Positions 23,290 to 35,164 of a stretch of DNA of 64,000 nucleotides are shown one piece after another. Both the position numbers and the translations under genes were made by a program. Under the pieces are notes generated by a model. The model was not told the origin of the DNA, made no database searches, and saw only the letters and a list, made by a program, of their open reading frames with translations. The stretch lies in assembly GCA_949358305.1 (NCBI GenBank), contig OX442317.1, positions 11,848,186 to 11,912,185 of the forward strand, given 5' to 3'. Numbering within the stretch: position 1 is the first letter of the stretch; every line of letters begins with the position of its first letter. Source of the DNA: Strigamia acuminata. Its lineage: Eukaryota > Arthropoda > Chilopoda > Geophilomorpha > Linotaeniidae.

Positions 23290-24060
23290 CTAACTTAATG
23301 CCCTTTTACAACGACCACCCTGCATCAGTTTTGAAAACGAGAGAAAGAAATGAGGAAAAAAAGAGGAAAAAGTTGAGGAAAGCTGGCCACTAGGTGGCGT
23401 CCTTCCTCGTCAACAATTGGAACTACAAGAATGCGGAAATCACAGAGCAACACATTCTGTTGTCCTGTGATTTTCCACATTAAATTAAATTAAATTACAA
23501 ACAAATCTTAAACAAGAATCGTTGCCGAGCAACCGGCAGGAGTGAAGACAAAGCCTTTATTAAAAGCTCTCCAAAATGGTCACTGTACAATGTCAATTCA
23601 CACAAATAATAGATTCACTTGCCAAACACAAATATAAGGCAAAATAAATCCTAACTCATATGCTACAAACGCCAAAAAAAAGAAATGCAAACCGATTTAT
23701 TCAAATACAAAGGCAGCACAAAGTGAGCAGACGCTTTCCTCTTGAGAAAAATACCAAAAAAATAATTAAATAACGACATTGGATCGCATCTTTCAGCAAA
23801 GGGATCACACAAACTAAATCAGTAGTGAAAAACGACTCAAAACACATAAGCGGGGCCGTCCGGCCGTCGGGTTCATTAAGCCACGAAAGCGGAGCCTAGT
23901 GCGACGAGTCCCGTAACCGGCGTATCCAAACGAACCAAATGAAATTAACAACGGCTGATCAGGGAATAGAAACGCTCATAACACGTGGAAAATTAATGTC
24001 AAAATTTCCTGTTTAAAGCAAACACAAAGAGCAGAGAAGCGATCGCTAACACAGAGGTCA
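23290..24060. other. no gene supported
   Basis: A CTAGGTGGCG site and an inverted GGAAATCACAG...CTGTGATTTTCC pair occur near 23.44-23.48 kb. A GC-richer patch at 23.85-23.93 kb precedes short-exon relative C. I see no ORF worth naming. Confidence 0.35.
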
Positions 24061-24069
24061 CGCCCCAAC

Positions 24070-24330
24070 ATGGTGGTTCGAGAGTGCAGCAATCGCCGCA
24101 AACGAGCTGTCCGCGACGATTACGTCTCGAAGGACAGGGACAACCGATCTGAGAGTGACAGGAGATGAAGCCCCGACCCCAATAACCCTTTGCCCACGAT
24201 CAAACAGGTACTCCACCGGCCAGGGATCGAGTTGACCGACCCGAAACACCCCAATAACGGCAATATTTCAAAACTGCAACATATAAGCCGGACCATACTC
24301 GCGAGTACGACGAAAAAAAACTGGTGAAAC
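24070..24330 (+). pseudogene. short-exon relative C, decayed
   Basis: An ATG at about 24070 in the context CGCCCCAACATGG opens 32 codons ending in TGA. Beyond that TGA the same frame stays open for about 50 codons to TGG TGA near 24.32 kb, with NPLPTIKQVLHRPGIELTD. The start resembles locus A residue by residue: SNRRKRAVRDDYVSKD against SNDRHSQAANDEFVPKD. Where locus A has its first donor, this copy reads CAG GTACTC and continues without an obvious intron. One stop in an otherwise open frame suggests a recently inactivated copy. The sequence then runs to a breakpoint near 24.55 kb, where importin-11 homology begins on the other strand. Confidence 0.4.
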
Positions 24331-24552
24331 AAGCACGGTAAACAAGAAATAAAACACTCATAACAACGTACATAAATCTTCTCCCATCTCAAACGCATTA
24401 CGTGACCGACTGCTACGAACTGAGCGGACAACTGGAAAATACAGCACGCGCCCGTTGTAACAAGCAATGGAGAAGGTCAAACTTCCATTCCAGTTGAATG
24501 ACTGCTGCAACAGCTGTGTAGCGAGAAAACGACGTGACCTGTGAGCAAGAGG

Positions 24553-24932
24553 AAATCAACGTAGTGAAGTGTCAACAGGGAACGATGTTGAAACAGTTCC
24601 TGTCCTGATTTCACAACGATCAACAGTGCAGGAAATATTTCGGGCCATTCGCGTGGGCAATCGAATCTCGCGAGTTTAGAGATCAAACCGGCAAGCTGCG
24701 TGGCGATTTGGCTGACTGGTTCGTTAAACTTTTGCAAGAGAAGCTTCATCAAATTCATTTTCCCTTTTTCCGATATCGCGCTGTAAAATTTTCAAAATTT
24801 TTCAAAAAAAATATCAAAAAAATAAATTAAAATTTTTTTTGTTTATTTAAATTCATAATTCGTGTTTACTTGGGCGCTGTTCGTCGCCAATAACGATCCA
24901 CGCTGTTTTTAAAAAGTATATCACAGCTTGCC
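24553..24932 (-). pseudogene. importin-11 (IPO11) fragment, copy A
   Basis: Two exon pieces are present. About 24869-24932 encodes VDRYWRRTAPK. 24553-24780 encodes KLLLQKFNEPVSQIATQLAG, then FDCPREWPEIFPALLIVVKS and HRSLLTLHYV. Both match the N-terminal HEAT-repeat region of importin-11. The first exon has two extra bases compared with copy B, which breaks the frame. The second is open but is cut off after LTLHYV by unrelated sequence. Intron sequence between the exons is conserved with copy B, so this is a segmental duplicate. Confidence 0.8.
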
Positions 24933-25074
24933 ACGCGTAGAACGATTCTTGATGGGGGCGTTCAGAATAATGTCAAGCAGGAAGGAATTGTTCATCGCGT
25001 TGAAAACATTACACCAACACTGGGCTTTAATGAGTGGTCAGAAGCTGAGATTTAATTTAAAAACCTTTATTTAT

Positions 25075-25341
25075 TTATTTACAGACGAATATAATAGTAT
25101 CATCTTCCTTGGCACTCAACCTCTGGGTTTTCGCTTGTTGTCCTGGAGATCCTAAACACATAGATTTATTACCCATTCCAGCTGCACCCAATACCATGTT
25201 ATTCATAACGGCTCCTACGTCGCCAATGGAGTCCAAAACATCACCTTTACCTAAATAAAAATAAAAAGAGCAAAAACTGAAACAAATTATATAATAAATA
25301 CCATAATCAATTTCGCTTTCGTTGGTGGCTGGCAAGGTCAT
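25075..25341 (-). CDS. unrecognised exon-like sequence between importin-11 copies
   Basis: A minus-strand frame contains KGDVLDSIGDVGAVMNNMVL and then AKTQRLSAKEDDTIIFVCK before a stop, preceded by a TTTAG acceptor-like site near 25252. A short upstream piece (LPATNESEIDYG) ends in a GTA donor-like site at about 25302. It looks like two short exons of a real protein, and the last codons overlap an AT-rich junction. I do not recognise the family. Confidence 0.3.
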   Translation of the reverse strand: MTLPATNESEIDYGIYYIICFSFCSFYFYLGKGDVLDSIGDVGAVMNNMVLGAAGMGNKSMCLGSPGQQAKTQRLSAKEDDTIIFVCK

Positions 25342-25499
25342 AAAAAAATATCGGATTCAATTTTTTTAATGTAAATAATTAAAACACTAGGTATTGTTAG
25401 TTTACCACAATTTACCACAATGTTACCAAGATTTTACGTACCCAGCTTCATCCGCAGCTAAAAGAACCAAAATTCCAGTATAAAAAAAACAAAAAAACT

Positions 25500-26758
25500 C
25501 AACAAACTAATCTACCGAATCCTTCCGGATCGTTTCCCAGGCACATAAATCATCTTAAGACAGAAGAAAATGCAGAGATATAAGTTGTCGAGATATTTCC
25601 GTTAAAACTTAAGGTGTAAAAAACTCGCAAATAATTCGATAAGCTTCTAGTGTCGCCGGTTCTTTTTAGTTTCTGCAAACAAAAAACAACGAAAATTAGC
25701 TAACAAACAAGAAATAAAAGAAAAATAACGTTAAAATGCACCGGTGACATCTTTCGGTGGCCGATACTCGGCGCACAACACAATGCCTTTGATTAAATTC
25801 AAGCAATGAATCGTAAATTGCTCAAACAGTTTAATTTTGCCTTCGTTGGTGAAGAGACAATTGACATACAACTCCAGCGACGACTTAATGAATGGCACGT
25901 ATGAAAATGGGTGGTTCTCCAATACGTCCATCAATTATATTATCCGATAAATTATTAATTCAACACGAAAAAAGTTCAAACAAGGCGAAATTTACCACTG
26001 GTTAAAAAAATTATATATTTTTCACATCGTTCCCTGAGTAAATCGTTTGCCTTGAATAACAAATCTAAAAGTGAATAAAATTATAAAACCCACGAAAAAA
26101 AGGCGATTATAACGTACTTACGGCAATTGAGAATAGTTTTTAACCCGAACAAAAACGGAATTAATAAAAGCCACAGCTTCCTCAACCTTGTGCGGCTAGC
26201 CGTGAACAACCAATTTACAGGCGATTTTCAAAGCGAGAAATCCCTTTTCCAAACTCGCGGCGCCGAGGAAACTCTCTGTGTACGTGTTATAAAGATTTAA
26301 TATAAAATTTAAAATACTTCCTGTAAATTCTTGAAAAATGCGCCGATCTCCTGCGAGTCGTTTGGAAGACAGAGATTTAATAACGTAATGAAGTGACAAC
26401 AGGGAACGATGTTGGGACAGTTCCTGTTCAGATTTCACGTGGGCAATCGAATCTCGCGAGTTTAGAGATCAAAACGGCAAGTTGCGTGGCGATTTGGTTC
26501 ACTGGTTCGTTAAAATTTTGCAAGAGAAGCTTCATCAAATTCATTTTCTCTTCTTCCGATATCGCGCTGTAAAATTTGCAAATTTTTTCAAAAAAAATGT
26601 CAAAAAAAAAATTTAAATTTTTTTTTATTTTTATTTAAATTAATAATTCGTGTTTACTTGGGCGCTGTTCGTCGCCAGTAACGATCCACTCCATTTTTAA
26701 AGTATATCACAGCTTGCGACTGCGCATTTACGTCGATTTTGTGCTTGGAAAAAAAGGC
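25500..26758 (-). pseudogene. importin-11 (IPO11), copy B, multi-exon but broken
   Basis: The order of pieces follows importin-11: 26658-26758 (KHKIDVNAQSQAVIYFKNGV, DRYWRR); 26390-26566 (FNEPVNQIATQLAV, FDCPRE); 26196-26400 (SLHYVIKSLSSKRLAGDRR, LNLYNTYTESFLG); about 26110-26190 (PHKVEEAVAFINSVF); 25731-25934 (LENHPFSYVPFIKSSLELYV); and 25505-25680 (EPATLEAYRIICEFF). A 38-bp deletion at about 26439, compared with copy A, shifts the frame. A TAG follows VVHG, and two TAA codons interrupt the last piece (after FFTP, and after LHFLLS). Real importin-11 is about 970 residues and essential for its cargoes, so a functional gene should exist elsewhere. Confidence 0.82.
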
Positions 26759-26759
26759 C

Positions 26760-27440
26760 TAAAAATAAGGAAAATTTAAAATTATCGTGCCGGGATGTGC
26801 GATTTAGTTGGATAAAAATTGGGAATCAAATCGGGCTTGGTGGGAATTAATTTTGTTTGTAAAACGAGGGCGAACGAACCAGTAAGACGGAATAGAATTC
26901 TCTCTCCATTTCTCATCCTTTCAGATGTTCATCCGGGATTTTGGCTCGTGGCTCTGGAAAGGGTGTCAAGGGCGATCGACAATGTGGTCTCCATCGGGAG
27001 CCATTTTGTTAATAGTGTCATCTGTTGTTGGCTTTTACTGATAGATTGAAATTGTGATGTAATGACGTCATAGCCTTTCCTAATTGTGTAGTATAAATCA
27101 TAATTTTGCTGACGACTATCCATGTTTATTGGATTTTGTTTATCATCACTTTTGAACCACCGCCAACGTATTAATACGGAATAATGGCAGAGTTTACAGT
27201 TACGTCACTGTGACGTCACACCCGTTCGAAAACGAGGCTAAGGGGTATAAACAAACCCAAATAGCATAGGATTCTCAATACAATGTACATAAAACCTGAT
27301 TATTTCTTTGGCAAATTTTATTTTAAAGATGAATCGCACATTTTCAAAATTTTTATATGTTTATTAACATACTTTTACTTCTTTTTAATTATTTTCCACA
27401 TTTTTTCACTGGTTTAAAATGTTTTTTTGGTTTGGTCATT
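26760..27440. other. no gene supported
   Basis: A TGACGTCA-type palindrome cluster (GTGATGTAATGACGTCATAG, GTCACTGTGACGTCACACC) lies at 27.05-27.22 kb, close to CRE-like sites. No convincing ORF is present. Confidence 0.35.
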
Positions 27441-27449
27441 TTTGTCTTC

Positions 27450-27828
27450 AGATCAGCGGATGGACTAATTGTCAGCATTCAATCGTCAGCCGACAATTTT
27501 TGGCATTCTGATTGCGAATTTTGGCCGTCAGCTGTCTACTTTTGCATCCGACCATCAGCCGTCAATTGTCGCGGCCGTCAGCTGTAGTTTGTCTTCGCCC
27601 GACGATTTGTTGGCCGTCAGCTGACGATTTTTGGCCATCGCCGTCGACTGACGCGGCCATCGCCGTCGACTATCGCGGCCATCAGCTGTTGCGTCCGACT
27701 GCTGTTGCGTCCGACTGTCAGCTGGCGATTGTTGGCCGACAGCTGACAATTTTTGGCCGTTGCTGTCGACTGTCGCGACCGTCAGCTGCAGATTGACGCG
27801 GCCGTCGCTGTCGACTGTCGAGGCCGTC
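27450..27828. repeat. left arm of a CAGCTG-rich inverted repeat
   Basis: The arm is built from reiterated GCCGTCAGCTG, TGTCGACTGTCGCGGCC and CAATTTTTGGCC words. Its inner part is the reverse complement of 35180-35400. The copia element separates the two arms. Open frames on both strands inside it are by-products of the repeat. Confidence 0.85.
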
Positions 27829-28375
27829 TGTAGCAGAGGAGTGCGCAATTATCAGCGTAATTGCTGATAGGAAGCGTGAAAATAAACAAACGAGTTGTAC
27901 TACGCGTACGAACGGGCGCGATACGCGGCGTATCGACTTCAGCAAATGCGCGCGGCCTAATGCCGCTTATAAGCGCTAACAAATGCACTGAAATGTGCAC
28001 TAAATGAACGACAATGTTTAAAACAATAAAACAAGTTTAATATAAACATAATACATTACAAAAGAGTCCAATCTTGGAAGAAAATCAGCTAGGACACACA
28101 CGGCTGTGTGTGTCGCCATCTTGGATTCAGATAACAGTGATGAGGGCACCCTGGTGCCGACAATTGACATTAGATATGAACAAATCATTGAATTGAAGAA
28201 CAAATCACAACAGAACCGAATAATAGTATGGAATTACATACGAGACAGCGCAAAACGAATAGTAACATCGAAATCAATTAAATAACAACTAAAATACGCT
28301 GTATATCTAAGCACAATGGGAAATCTAGGAAAAAACAAATATATTCATCGATACAAATTGGTCTTTTGACCAACA
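27829..28375 (-). repeat. 3' LTR of the copia element
   Basis: In plus-strand view the 547 bp begin TGTAGCAGAGG and end TTTTGACCAACA. It matches 34618-35164 without a difference that I could find. It contains a CACACACGGCTGTGTGTG hairpin at about 28.1 kb. Confidence 0.92.
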
Positions 28376-28390
28376 AATCCCCTCTTCGAT
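28376..28390 (-). other. polypurine tract of the copia element
   Basis: Read on the minus strand, GAAGAGGGGATT lies directly before the 3' LTR, the standard plus-strand primer position. Confidence 0.75.
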
Positions 28391-28582
28391 GGAAATATTT
28401 ATCAGGGGACAAGATGAACGTAAACTGGAATTACAGTTGATAATCGTCGAGAAATAAATGATAAAGTCGAATCATCGAGCCGGGTACTGTCGTGGTTATC
28501 ACTTAACTAAGCTCGGAATTCCCACAGAAACTCGATGATCCTCGAAATCGGGTGAAACTAAATCAGGAATGTCACGATAAAG

Positions 28583-31454
28583 TTATGCTCGGAAGATCTT
28601 CGAAATGAGTGACCGCAAACGTTCGGATGAGAGCCATTTCGTAAAAATGTCTGCGATATTCACTTCGGATGCAACTTTTCGAAGATCGAAGACTCCTGTC
28701 GTATACCACTCCCTGAGCCAATGATATTTCACGCGAATGTGTCGAGTTTTCGCGTTCTCAATGTCGTTAGACGTGAATTGGATAGCGGCCAGGGCATCGG
28801 AGTAAACAACAGGTCGAGCTAATCGATTGAGAATCGGGAAATCGGTGTATACGGAGTCCAACCAGAAAAGCTCCTTTACACACTCTACTAGGGCGATAAA
28901 CTCCGCTTCCATAGTAGAGCATGCAACGGTCGACTGTTTTCGACAGGACCAGCCGATAGGGACGTCGCCGATATACACGATGTGTCCTCCGAAACTCAAG
29001 GAGGTTTCCGGGTCGCTCGCCCACGATGCGTCGGTGAAAGCCGATAACTGACTCGATGTGCAGCCAGATAACTCGATGCAAAGGTCTGCAGTATTTGCCA
29101 CGTACTGCAGAACCTGGAGAAGAGCGCGGATGTGGGTTCGGTTGTAGCACGTGTTATACTGTGCTAGAGCGATGACGGAGTACAAGATGTCGGGGCGAGT
29201 CCTCGATGCCAAAAACAATAGAGAGCCGATTACCGATCGGTAGGGAAAATCTTCTAATTTCTCTGTTGACCCACGAACGAGTGTTGTTCCCGGGGTCACT
29301 GGCACCTTAACTCGGTTGTTAGTTGATGTCCCGAACTTCTTTACAATTTTAGCGATGTAAGCACGTTGTGTAATAAACGTGCGTCCGGCGTCGCGAATGA
29401 ACTCGACGCCTAGGAGCTTCGTGATCGGGCCGAGATTTACGATATCGAATTTCGAACTGATGAGTCGAATCAGCTGTGAGAAAACACTGTCGGATGCATA
29501 GAATACAACGATGTCATCCACGTAAATCAGCATGACAGCGGTGTTGCCGAGTACGTAGACACAATTGCATGCCGGCATCTTTCGAAATCCGAGGGCCCGA
29601 AGAGTTTCGTCGAGTTTTTCGAACCATTGCCTGCCGGATTGGTGGAGCCCATATAGCGACTTGAGGAGAAGCCACACGTTGTTCGGGTCGGAGCATGTGG
29701 CACCTGCGGGGATTCGCATATATACTTTATGCTTTAACTCCCCGTACAGGTACGCACCTTTCACGTCGAGGTGGGCGTCCTGCCAACCACGTATTACGAC
29801 GAGAAGACAGAAAAACAGACGGATCAATATGAAGTTCACGACTGGGCTAAACACCTCATCAAAATCGACTCCGAGGGTTTGATAAAAACCCTGCGCTACC
29901 AAGCGCGCTCGGTATCGGGTGACGGTTCCGGCTGCATCGGTCTTTAATTTGAAAATCCATTTGCAGCCGAGAATAGTGGTGTCCGGTGGTCGTGGAACTT
30001 CAGTGTAAATTTCTCGCTCTTTAAAAGTGTCCAATTCTTCTTGAATGGCTTCCCGCCATTTCGGAGCGTCGTTGAATTTCGGAATTTCGGCGAATGAAGC
30101 CGGTTCGGTTCGGCATAAATGAGCCGCATGACGAACGCCCGGAAGAACCGGTAACTTGTGCTCGAGATTACCGAAGAAAAATAGTCCGGGGTCGTAATCG
30201 ATGTTGTTTAACATACAATATTCTTCGATATCATTGTATGATCGCAATCGGATTTTCGGAGTCGGAAAATAATAGACATCGATTAAGATTTTTCCGGGTT
30301 TTTGATCCTTTCTCAGATGTTCCTCGCGTACCCATTCACGGCACTCGCTATCTCCGCCGACGAATCGCCACTTATGAGTGGTGTGGCGCGCAGTCGCTGG
30401 TGAACTGGGATCGGGGTCGAAGATTTGCAACCCTTGCGTAGCATGATCGTCGACGCGTTGTTGACGACGGGTTGTAATGAACCTTGGCGTCGGCACCGGT
30501 GTTTCGCGAGGAAGTGGGCGTGTTGGCGAGCGCTGAGGTGATGGCGGAGCGGATGTACGAGGAGTTGTTGGAGGCGATTGTCGAGCCGATTGTTCCGCTG
30601 ATGCGTCAACGCGTTCGGATGTTTCCGGATAAATCGACAATTCGTCCATCTCTCGGATATCATGGTCCGTATCATGTTCCTCTTCATACGAAAGGTGATG
30701 AGATTGTCGAATGGACGCAGAACCCGGAGGCAACGTCACGCACAAATCCAGCAATTCCCTTTCCGGAGTTGTCGGTGGCGGAATGTGGATGTGCGGATAT
30801 GCGGGAGGCGTGTGCATCGAAGCGGATGCCGTTGACACGTGTTGACTATTGCCATTGTCGGTATCATTCGCGGAATGTTCGGACGCCTCAGAGTCGGATC
30901 CCTTCGGCCACTGTTGATAATGGAGGTTATCATCGAATGTAACTGTTTGTTGTCCGGGACCAGTAAACGATTGTTGCGGCTGCTGCGTCGAAATTTTTAT
31001 GGATTTCCGATACGACTGCCGCTCATCGATCTTGACGTGAATAGATTCGTAGACCTTATTGTCCGTCGGATTCCAAATCCTGTATCCACGGGTCCCAGAA
31101 GCGTAGCCGACTAAATACCCCTCCCAGGCCCGCGGATCCAGTTTCTTGCGGCCTGGCGCGGTGTAGTGCACCCAGCACTTAGAACCAACTTTTCGTAGAT
31201 GTCGTAACGAAAGGGCTCTCTGTCGCCAAAGGATGTATGGGACCTGATTATTAAGTCGGGAATGAGGGCATCTATTTTTAATGTAACTAAACGTGACGGC
31301 GAGTTCGGCCCAGAGCGCTTCTGGCAACTTGGTTTCAGATAAGACTGCACGAAAGTTGTCGGCCATTGTCCGGTTTATGCGCTCGGCCGTGCCGTTCATC
31401 TGTGGCGATGATGGATTCGTTCGTTGTCCTTGGATGCCCTTGTCTTGTAGATAT
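28583..31454 (-). pseudogene. copia pol, 3' part: integrase end, reverse transcriptase, RNase H
   Basis: The 938-codon frame starts inside the integrase core, supplying the last catalytic Glu in PQMNGTAERINRT. It continues through a variable linker rich in Ser, Pro and Thr and into the reverse transcriptase. Visible motifs are GCKWIFKLK, the copia signature LDVKGAYLYGEL, LLKSLYGLHQSGRQWF and the polymerase active site YVDD at about 29513-29527. RNase H follows with FTDASWASD, STMEAEFIALVECVKE and KTRHIRVKYHWLRE, ending at a stop near 28583. All key residues look present. It is separated from the upstream part by a frameshift at about 31455, where a TTTCTAG-like duplication has added bases. 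Confidence 0.92.
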
Positions 31455-33170
31455 CGGAGAAACTAGAAACTCGTTTGACATAAACTCTCCGCCTCGATCA
31501 GTCCGAATTGCTTTTATTTGCGTGCCCTGGATTCTCTCAACTCGAGCCACGAAGTCCTTAAAGGTTGCGAAAACCTGCGATTTCTGGGCCAGCGGTATAA
31601 TCCAGCAATAGCGTGTCGCGTCGTCGATGACGGTAAGGACGAAACGTGCTCCTCCAAACGATGGAACTGGGGCTGGCCCCCAAATATCCATGTGGAGAAG
31701 GTCCAAAGGCTTCGTAGTCGAGGGATTCGGATCAGGCTTATGAGAAGCTTTTGTCGATTTGGCTATTCTGCAGTCGTTGCAGGCCAATTCCCTGCTCACT
31801 TCCCCTGGTTGCATTCCGTAAACTTGGTCGTTTGCGGCCAACAACTTCATTCCATTGGTGTGAAGGTGGCCGAGACGGCTGTGCCACAAACCAGTGGCAT
31901 CCTTGACCGAAGCTGGATTGGCAATGACCTGCGTTTTCGGCTGGGACGGATTGCCGAGGGGAGGAAAGGAATTTGCATTTGGAATTGCAGTAGGAGTTGC
32001 CGTCGGGATTGACTGTAGGGCACTCGCATAGGAAGGAGGGGTGGTCAAATTGTTGTGGATTTGAGTAGGGATAGGAGGAGGAACCGGATTGGTTGGAATG
32101 GGAGCTTGTTGGACGGGAATTTGCTTCACGGGTTCAACTAGCGGCATTTCAATCCGAAAATCCGTAATTTCTCTTTGCTGTCCTTTTCCCTTTTTCGGTT
32201 TGGGAATTTTAATAAAATCCTCTTCTGTTGTGACGTACATTTGCGGCGGTAGCGTTGGAGTCGGTTGTACAGTGGGAGAAACCGTTGTCGCAAATGTCGG
32301 ATTCGTACACAAACCGTCCACATAATAAAGACCTCCTCTCTCCTTTGCACGGATAAGAGGGCTGCGAATGTCCGATTGGTAAACATGAATCTCACTGTTG
32401 AAAACATGAATATGGTGTCGAGCTTTATCAATTTTCGAAACCGAAATCAAGTTGGCCTCGAAATTCGGCGCGTAGAGAACATTGGTCAAATTCACGGTGC
32501 AGCGGGTCTTGTCGATGGCCATTAGCAAACGAACCGTTCCTTTTCCCGTCACTTGGGACTTGCCCTGCCCCAATTCGATATCAAATGGAATGACATCGGT
32601 GAATTCAACAAATCCAGCTCGCACGTGAGATACATGGTCTGTTGCGCCGCAATCCAGTATCCACTCATTCGATTGCATGAAATGGGCTACTGGACGTTGG
32701 ACAACTTGTGGCGCATTGACGAAAAATGTCCCCTCTCGGTGTGGATGCGAGCTTTCTCGGGGACGCGCGTTGTTGGCCTTCGCGGCAGCGTTCTTGTTGC
32801 GCCTGCGACTTTTGCTCCGAGAATTACGTTGGAGTGAAACCGTAGGTTGTCCCTGTTGTTGACGGGGCGGACGTGGACATCGGTTCGCGTAATGTCCGAG
32901 CTGATCACAATTAAAGCATTTCACTGTCGAAATATCCCGAGGTCCGGATTTATTTCGGGGTCGGAATTGTCCCTTCATAGACGCGTGAGCTGCTGATTGG
33001 CTCGTTCCGAGTAACCCGATGGATTTGAGCCGCATGTGCTCGGAAATCAATTGTTCGGCAACATCCTTCGGCGTGAATTGAGGATCCGGCCAATGGTATA
33101 TTGCGAAAGTCGCCTGAGCATATTCGGGCGGCAGACACTTCAGATACTGGTACGCGTGGGAACCGGGCTA
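31335..33170 (-). pseudogene. copia gag end, zinc knuckle, protease, integrase N-terminal half
   Basis: The frame continues gag with HAYQYLKCLPPEYAQATFAI. It has a CCHC knuckle CFNCDQLGHYANRC at about 32.88-32.92 kb and the aspartic protease site WILDCGATDHVS at about 32.65 kb. The integrase follows with HSRLGHLH and CNDCRIAK (zinc-binding HHCC), then the first two acidic residues in LLHMDIWGP and RTDRGGEFM. After FMSNEFL the frame shifts and meets a stop soon after, so the third catalytic residue lies in the next ORF. Confidence 0.9.
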
Positions 33171-33607
33171 ATAATCTCGTTGACATCGCTTAATTGCCGC
33201 ACGTAATTGTCGACACGGGCAATGAAATCCGGCATATCCTCGCCAGGTTGGAGTTGGAGGCTGAGGAACTCCCAGCGCATTGCCGCCTGACGGGCTCTAG
33301 AGCTGGGCGCGTAGGTTTTTGCCAACTTGTCCCACGCCTCCTTTGGCGTGTTACAGGTTTCCAAAACAGTACGCTTGGCGGGGCTCACATGGAGGTATAT
33401 GAGGCCTAGCGCCTTGTCCCTCTTTATGTTGAAGCGATCAAGTTCTTTAGCCGTCAGGGTGGCAATGTGTTCTGCCTCTTTGTCCTCCGTTATGTGACGC
33501 CAAAGGCCTTCAGATTTCAGGAGAAACTGCATCGACAATCGCCATTGTTCGTAATTGTCGACACCAAGAACCGTAATTAAATTGTTCGGATTCCCTGATT
33601 TGTGCAT
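33140..33607 (-). pseudogene. copia gag, N-terminal part
   Basis: An ATG at 33607 opens a gag of Ty1/copia type: WRLSMQFLLKSEGLW, then the conserved block LIYLHVSPAKRTVLETC and KEAWDKLAKTY, and FIARVDNYVRQLSDV. It leaves frame after DVNEII near 33170, and the homologous protein continues in another frame. The gag assembles the virus-like particle. I chose this ATG because it directly precedes the conserved GNPNNLITVLGVDNYEQW region. Confidence 0.9.
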
Positions 33608-34617
33608 TTTGAATCGCTGGACGAGACACGACGCGGAGAACACAAAGGCTCAGAGAGTGGCACAAAATCGGAGCACAATTCACTATTCGGAGCACTGCAC
33701 TTCACTGATCCCCCGTTGTTCAAAGCGGAAAACCAAAATTGGGAGGCAATGCTAAAATTGCCTGACAACCTGTGGCAAGTGTCCCCCCGACGTCCTTTAC
33801 GACCACCTGGGGTCACGGGAATGTCGGGTGGCGCAGGGCTCAGCCTTGCCACAGAATACAATGGTGCGGTGTTCGGAATCGAACGGAGGGCACCAAGGAT
33901 TCTAATTGACCCACCAAAATCCCACTTAAAATTAACAAAGGTAATTTCGACACAAAGGAGAAAAAGATGAATCAACTGCGGTTGCAGTCCTCGTGCAAAT
34001 GAAGGCACGGCGCGGTTTTCTCGAAAAACCGGAAAAATCGCAATTTGGACGTTAATGTCCGAATTCTTCTCGAAAATTCGAGGCTCTTCTTCCTCTTGAA
34101 TAGATCGAAGATTACGACCGTTCACCGGGGAACCAAGCCGCCAATATTCGAGTATTGGATTCTCGTTGGAACTGTCGCCGAAGCTAAACAGTGTCGTACG
34201 GTGAAATCGGCGAAAAATCTGAAAATAAACAAAAATCGTCTCAAAATTCGCGAATCCCGCGTAATTTTGGACGACATTAAATGCAGAATCGCTCGGAAAA
34301 CAGCCCTGGCTGTTGTAAAACGTTGGAAACGTCGAAAAACCTGGAAATAACAATTTTTGCCGTGAAATTTGCGAATCCCGCACAATTCCAGGCAAATTTA
34401 AACACAAAATGGTGAAATCGACGTCGTGACTCGTGGAAAACGTCGGTAATACGTCCCGGGCGTATGACGAAACGTATGGCGAACGAAAATCCACTCGAAG
34501 ATCGTTGGGCACTGAAAATAAATGTTTTTGGCGAAAAATCGCGATTTTCGCGAATTTTCCGTCAAAAATTACACAAAAAGCGAATGAATTCAGCAAACAA
34601 CCATCCTCTGCTACCAA
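33608..34617 (-). other. long leader between the copia 5' LTR and gag
   Basis: About 1 kb separates the 5' LTR from gag. One minus-strand frame stays open for 385 codons, from inside the LTR (34734) to 33577, overlapping the gag start. It has repeated FRRF-like segments and no domain that I recognise. It may be an untranslated leader that happens to be open, or an extra ORF. Repeated words around TTCGCGAATTTTCCG and CGCGAATCCCG occur in it. Confidence 0.4.
34606..34617 (-). other. copia primer-binding site, initiator tRNA-Met
   Basis: Directly after the 5' LTR on the minus strand, TTGGTAGCAGAGGATGG includes TGGTAGCAGAG. This is complementary to the 3' end of animal initiator tRNA-Met (11-base match, from general knowledge of that tRNA). 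Confidence 0.7.
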
Positions 34618-35164
34618 TGTAGCAGAGGAGTGCGCAATTATCAGCGTAATTGCTGATAGGAAGCGTGAAAATAAACAAACGAGTTGTACTACGCGTACGA
34701 ACGGGCGCGATACGCGGCGTATCGACTTCAGCAAATGCGCGCGGCCTAATGCCGCTTATAAGCGCTAACAAATGCACTGAAATGTGCACTAAATGAACGA
34801 CAATGTTTAAAACAATAAAACAAGTTTAATATAAACATAATACATTACAAAAGAGTCCAATCTTGGAAGAAAATCAGCTAGGACACACACGGCTGTGTGT
34901 GTCGCCATCTTGGATTCAGATAACAGTGATGAGGGCACCCTGGTGCCGACAATTGACATTAGATATGAACAAATCATTGAATTGAAGAACAAATCACAAC
35001 AGAACCGAATAATAGTATGGAATTACATACGAGACAGCGCAAAACGAATAGTAACATCGAAATCAATTAAATAACAACTAAAATACGCTGTATATCTAAG
35101 CACAATGGGAAATCTAGGAAAAAACAAATATATTCATCGATACAAATTGGTCTTTTGACCAACA
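34618..35164 (-). repeat. 5' LTR of the copia element
   Basis: 547-bp copy matching 27829-28375. It adjoins the CCGTC target duplicate and then the right arm of the inverted repeat. Confidence 0.92.

Noticed and set aside
27512-27945. Overlapping ORFs on both strands
   Set aside because: They arise from the CAGCTG-rich repeat and the copia LTR. No frame has protein character.
29565-31114. Plus-strand ORFs of 90-150 codons across the copia element
   Set aside because: Antisense shadows of the pol frame.
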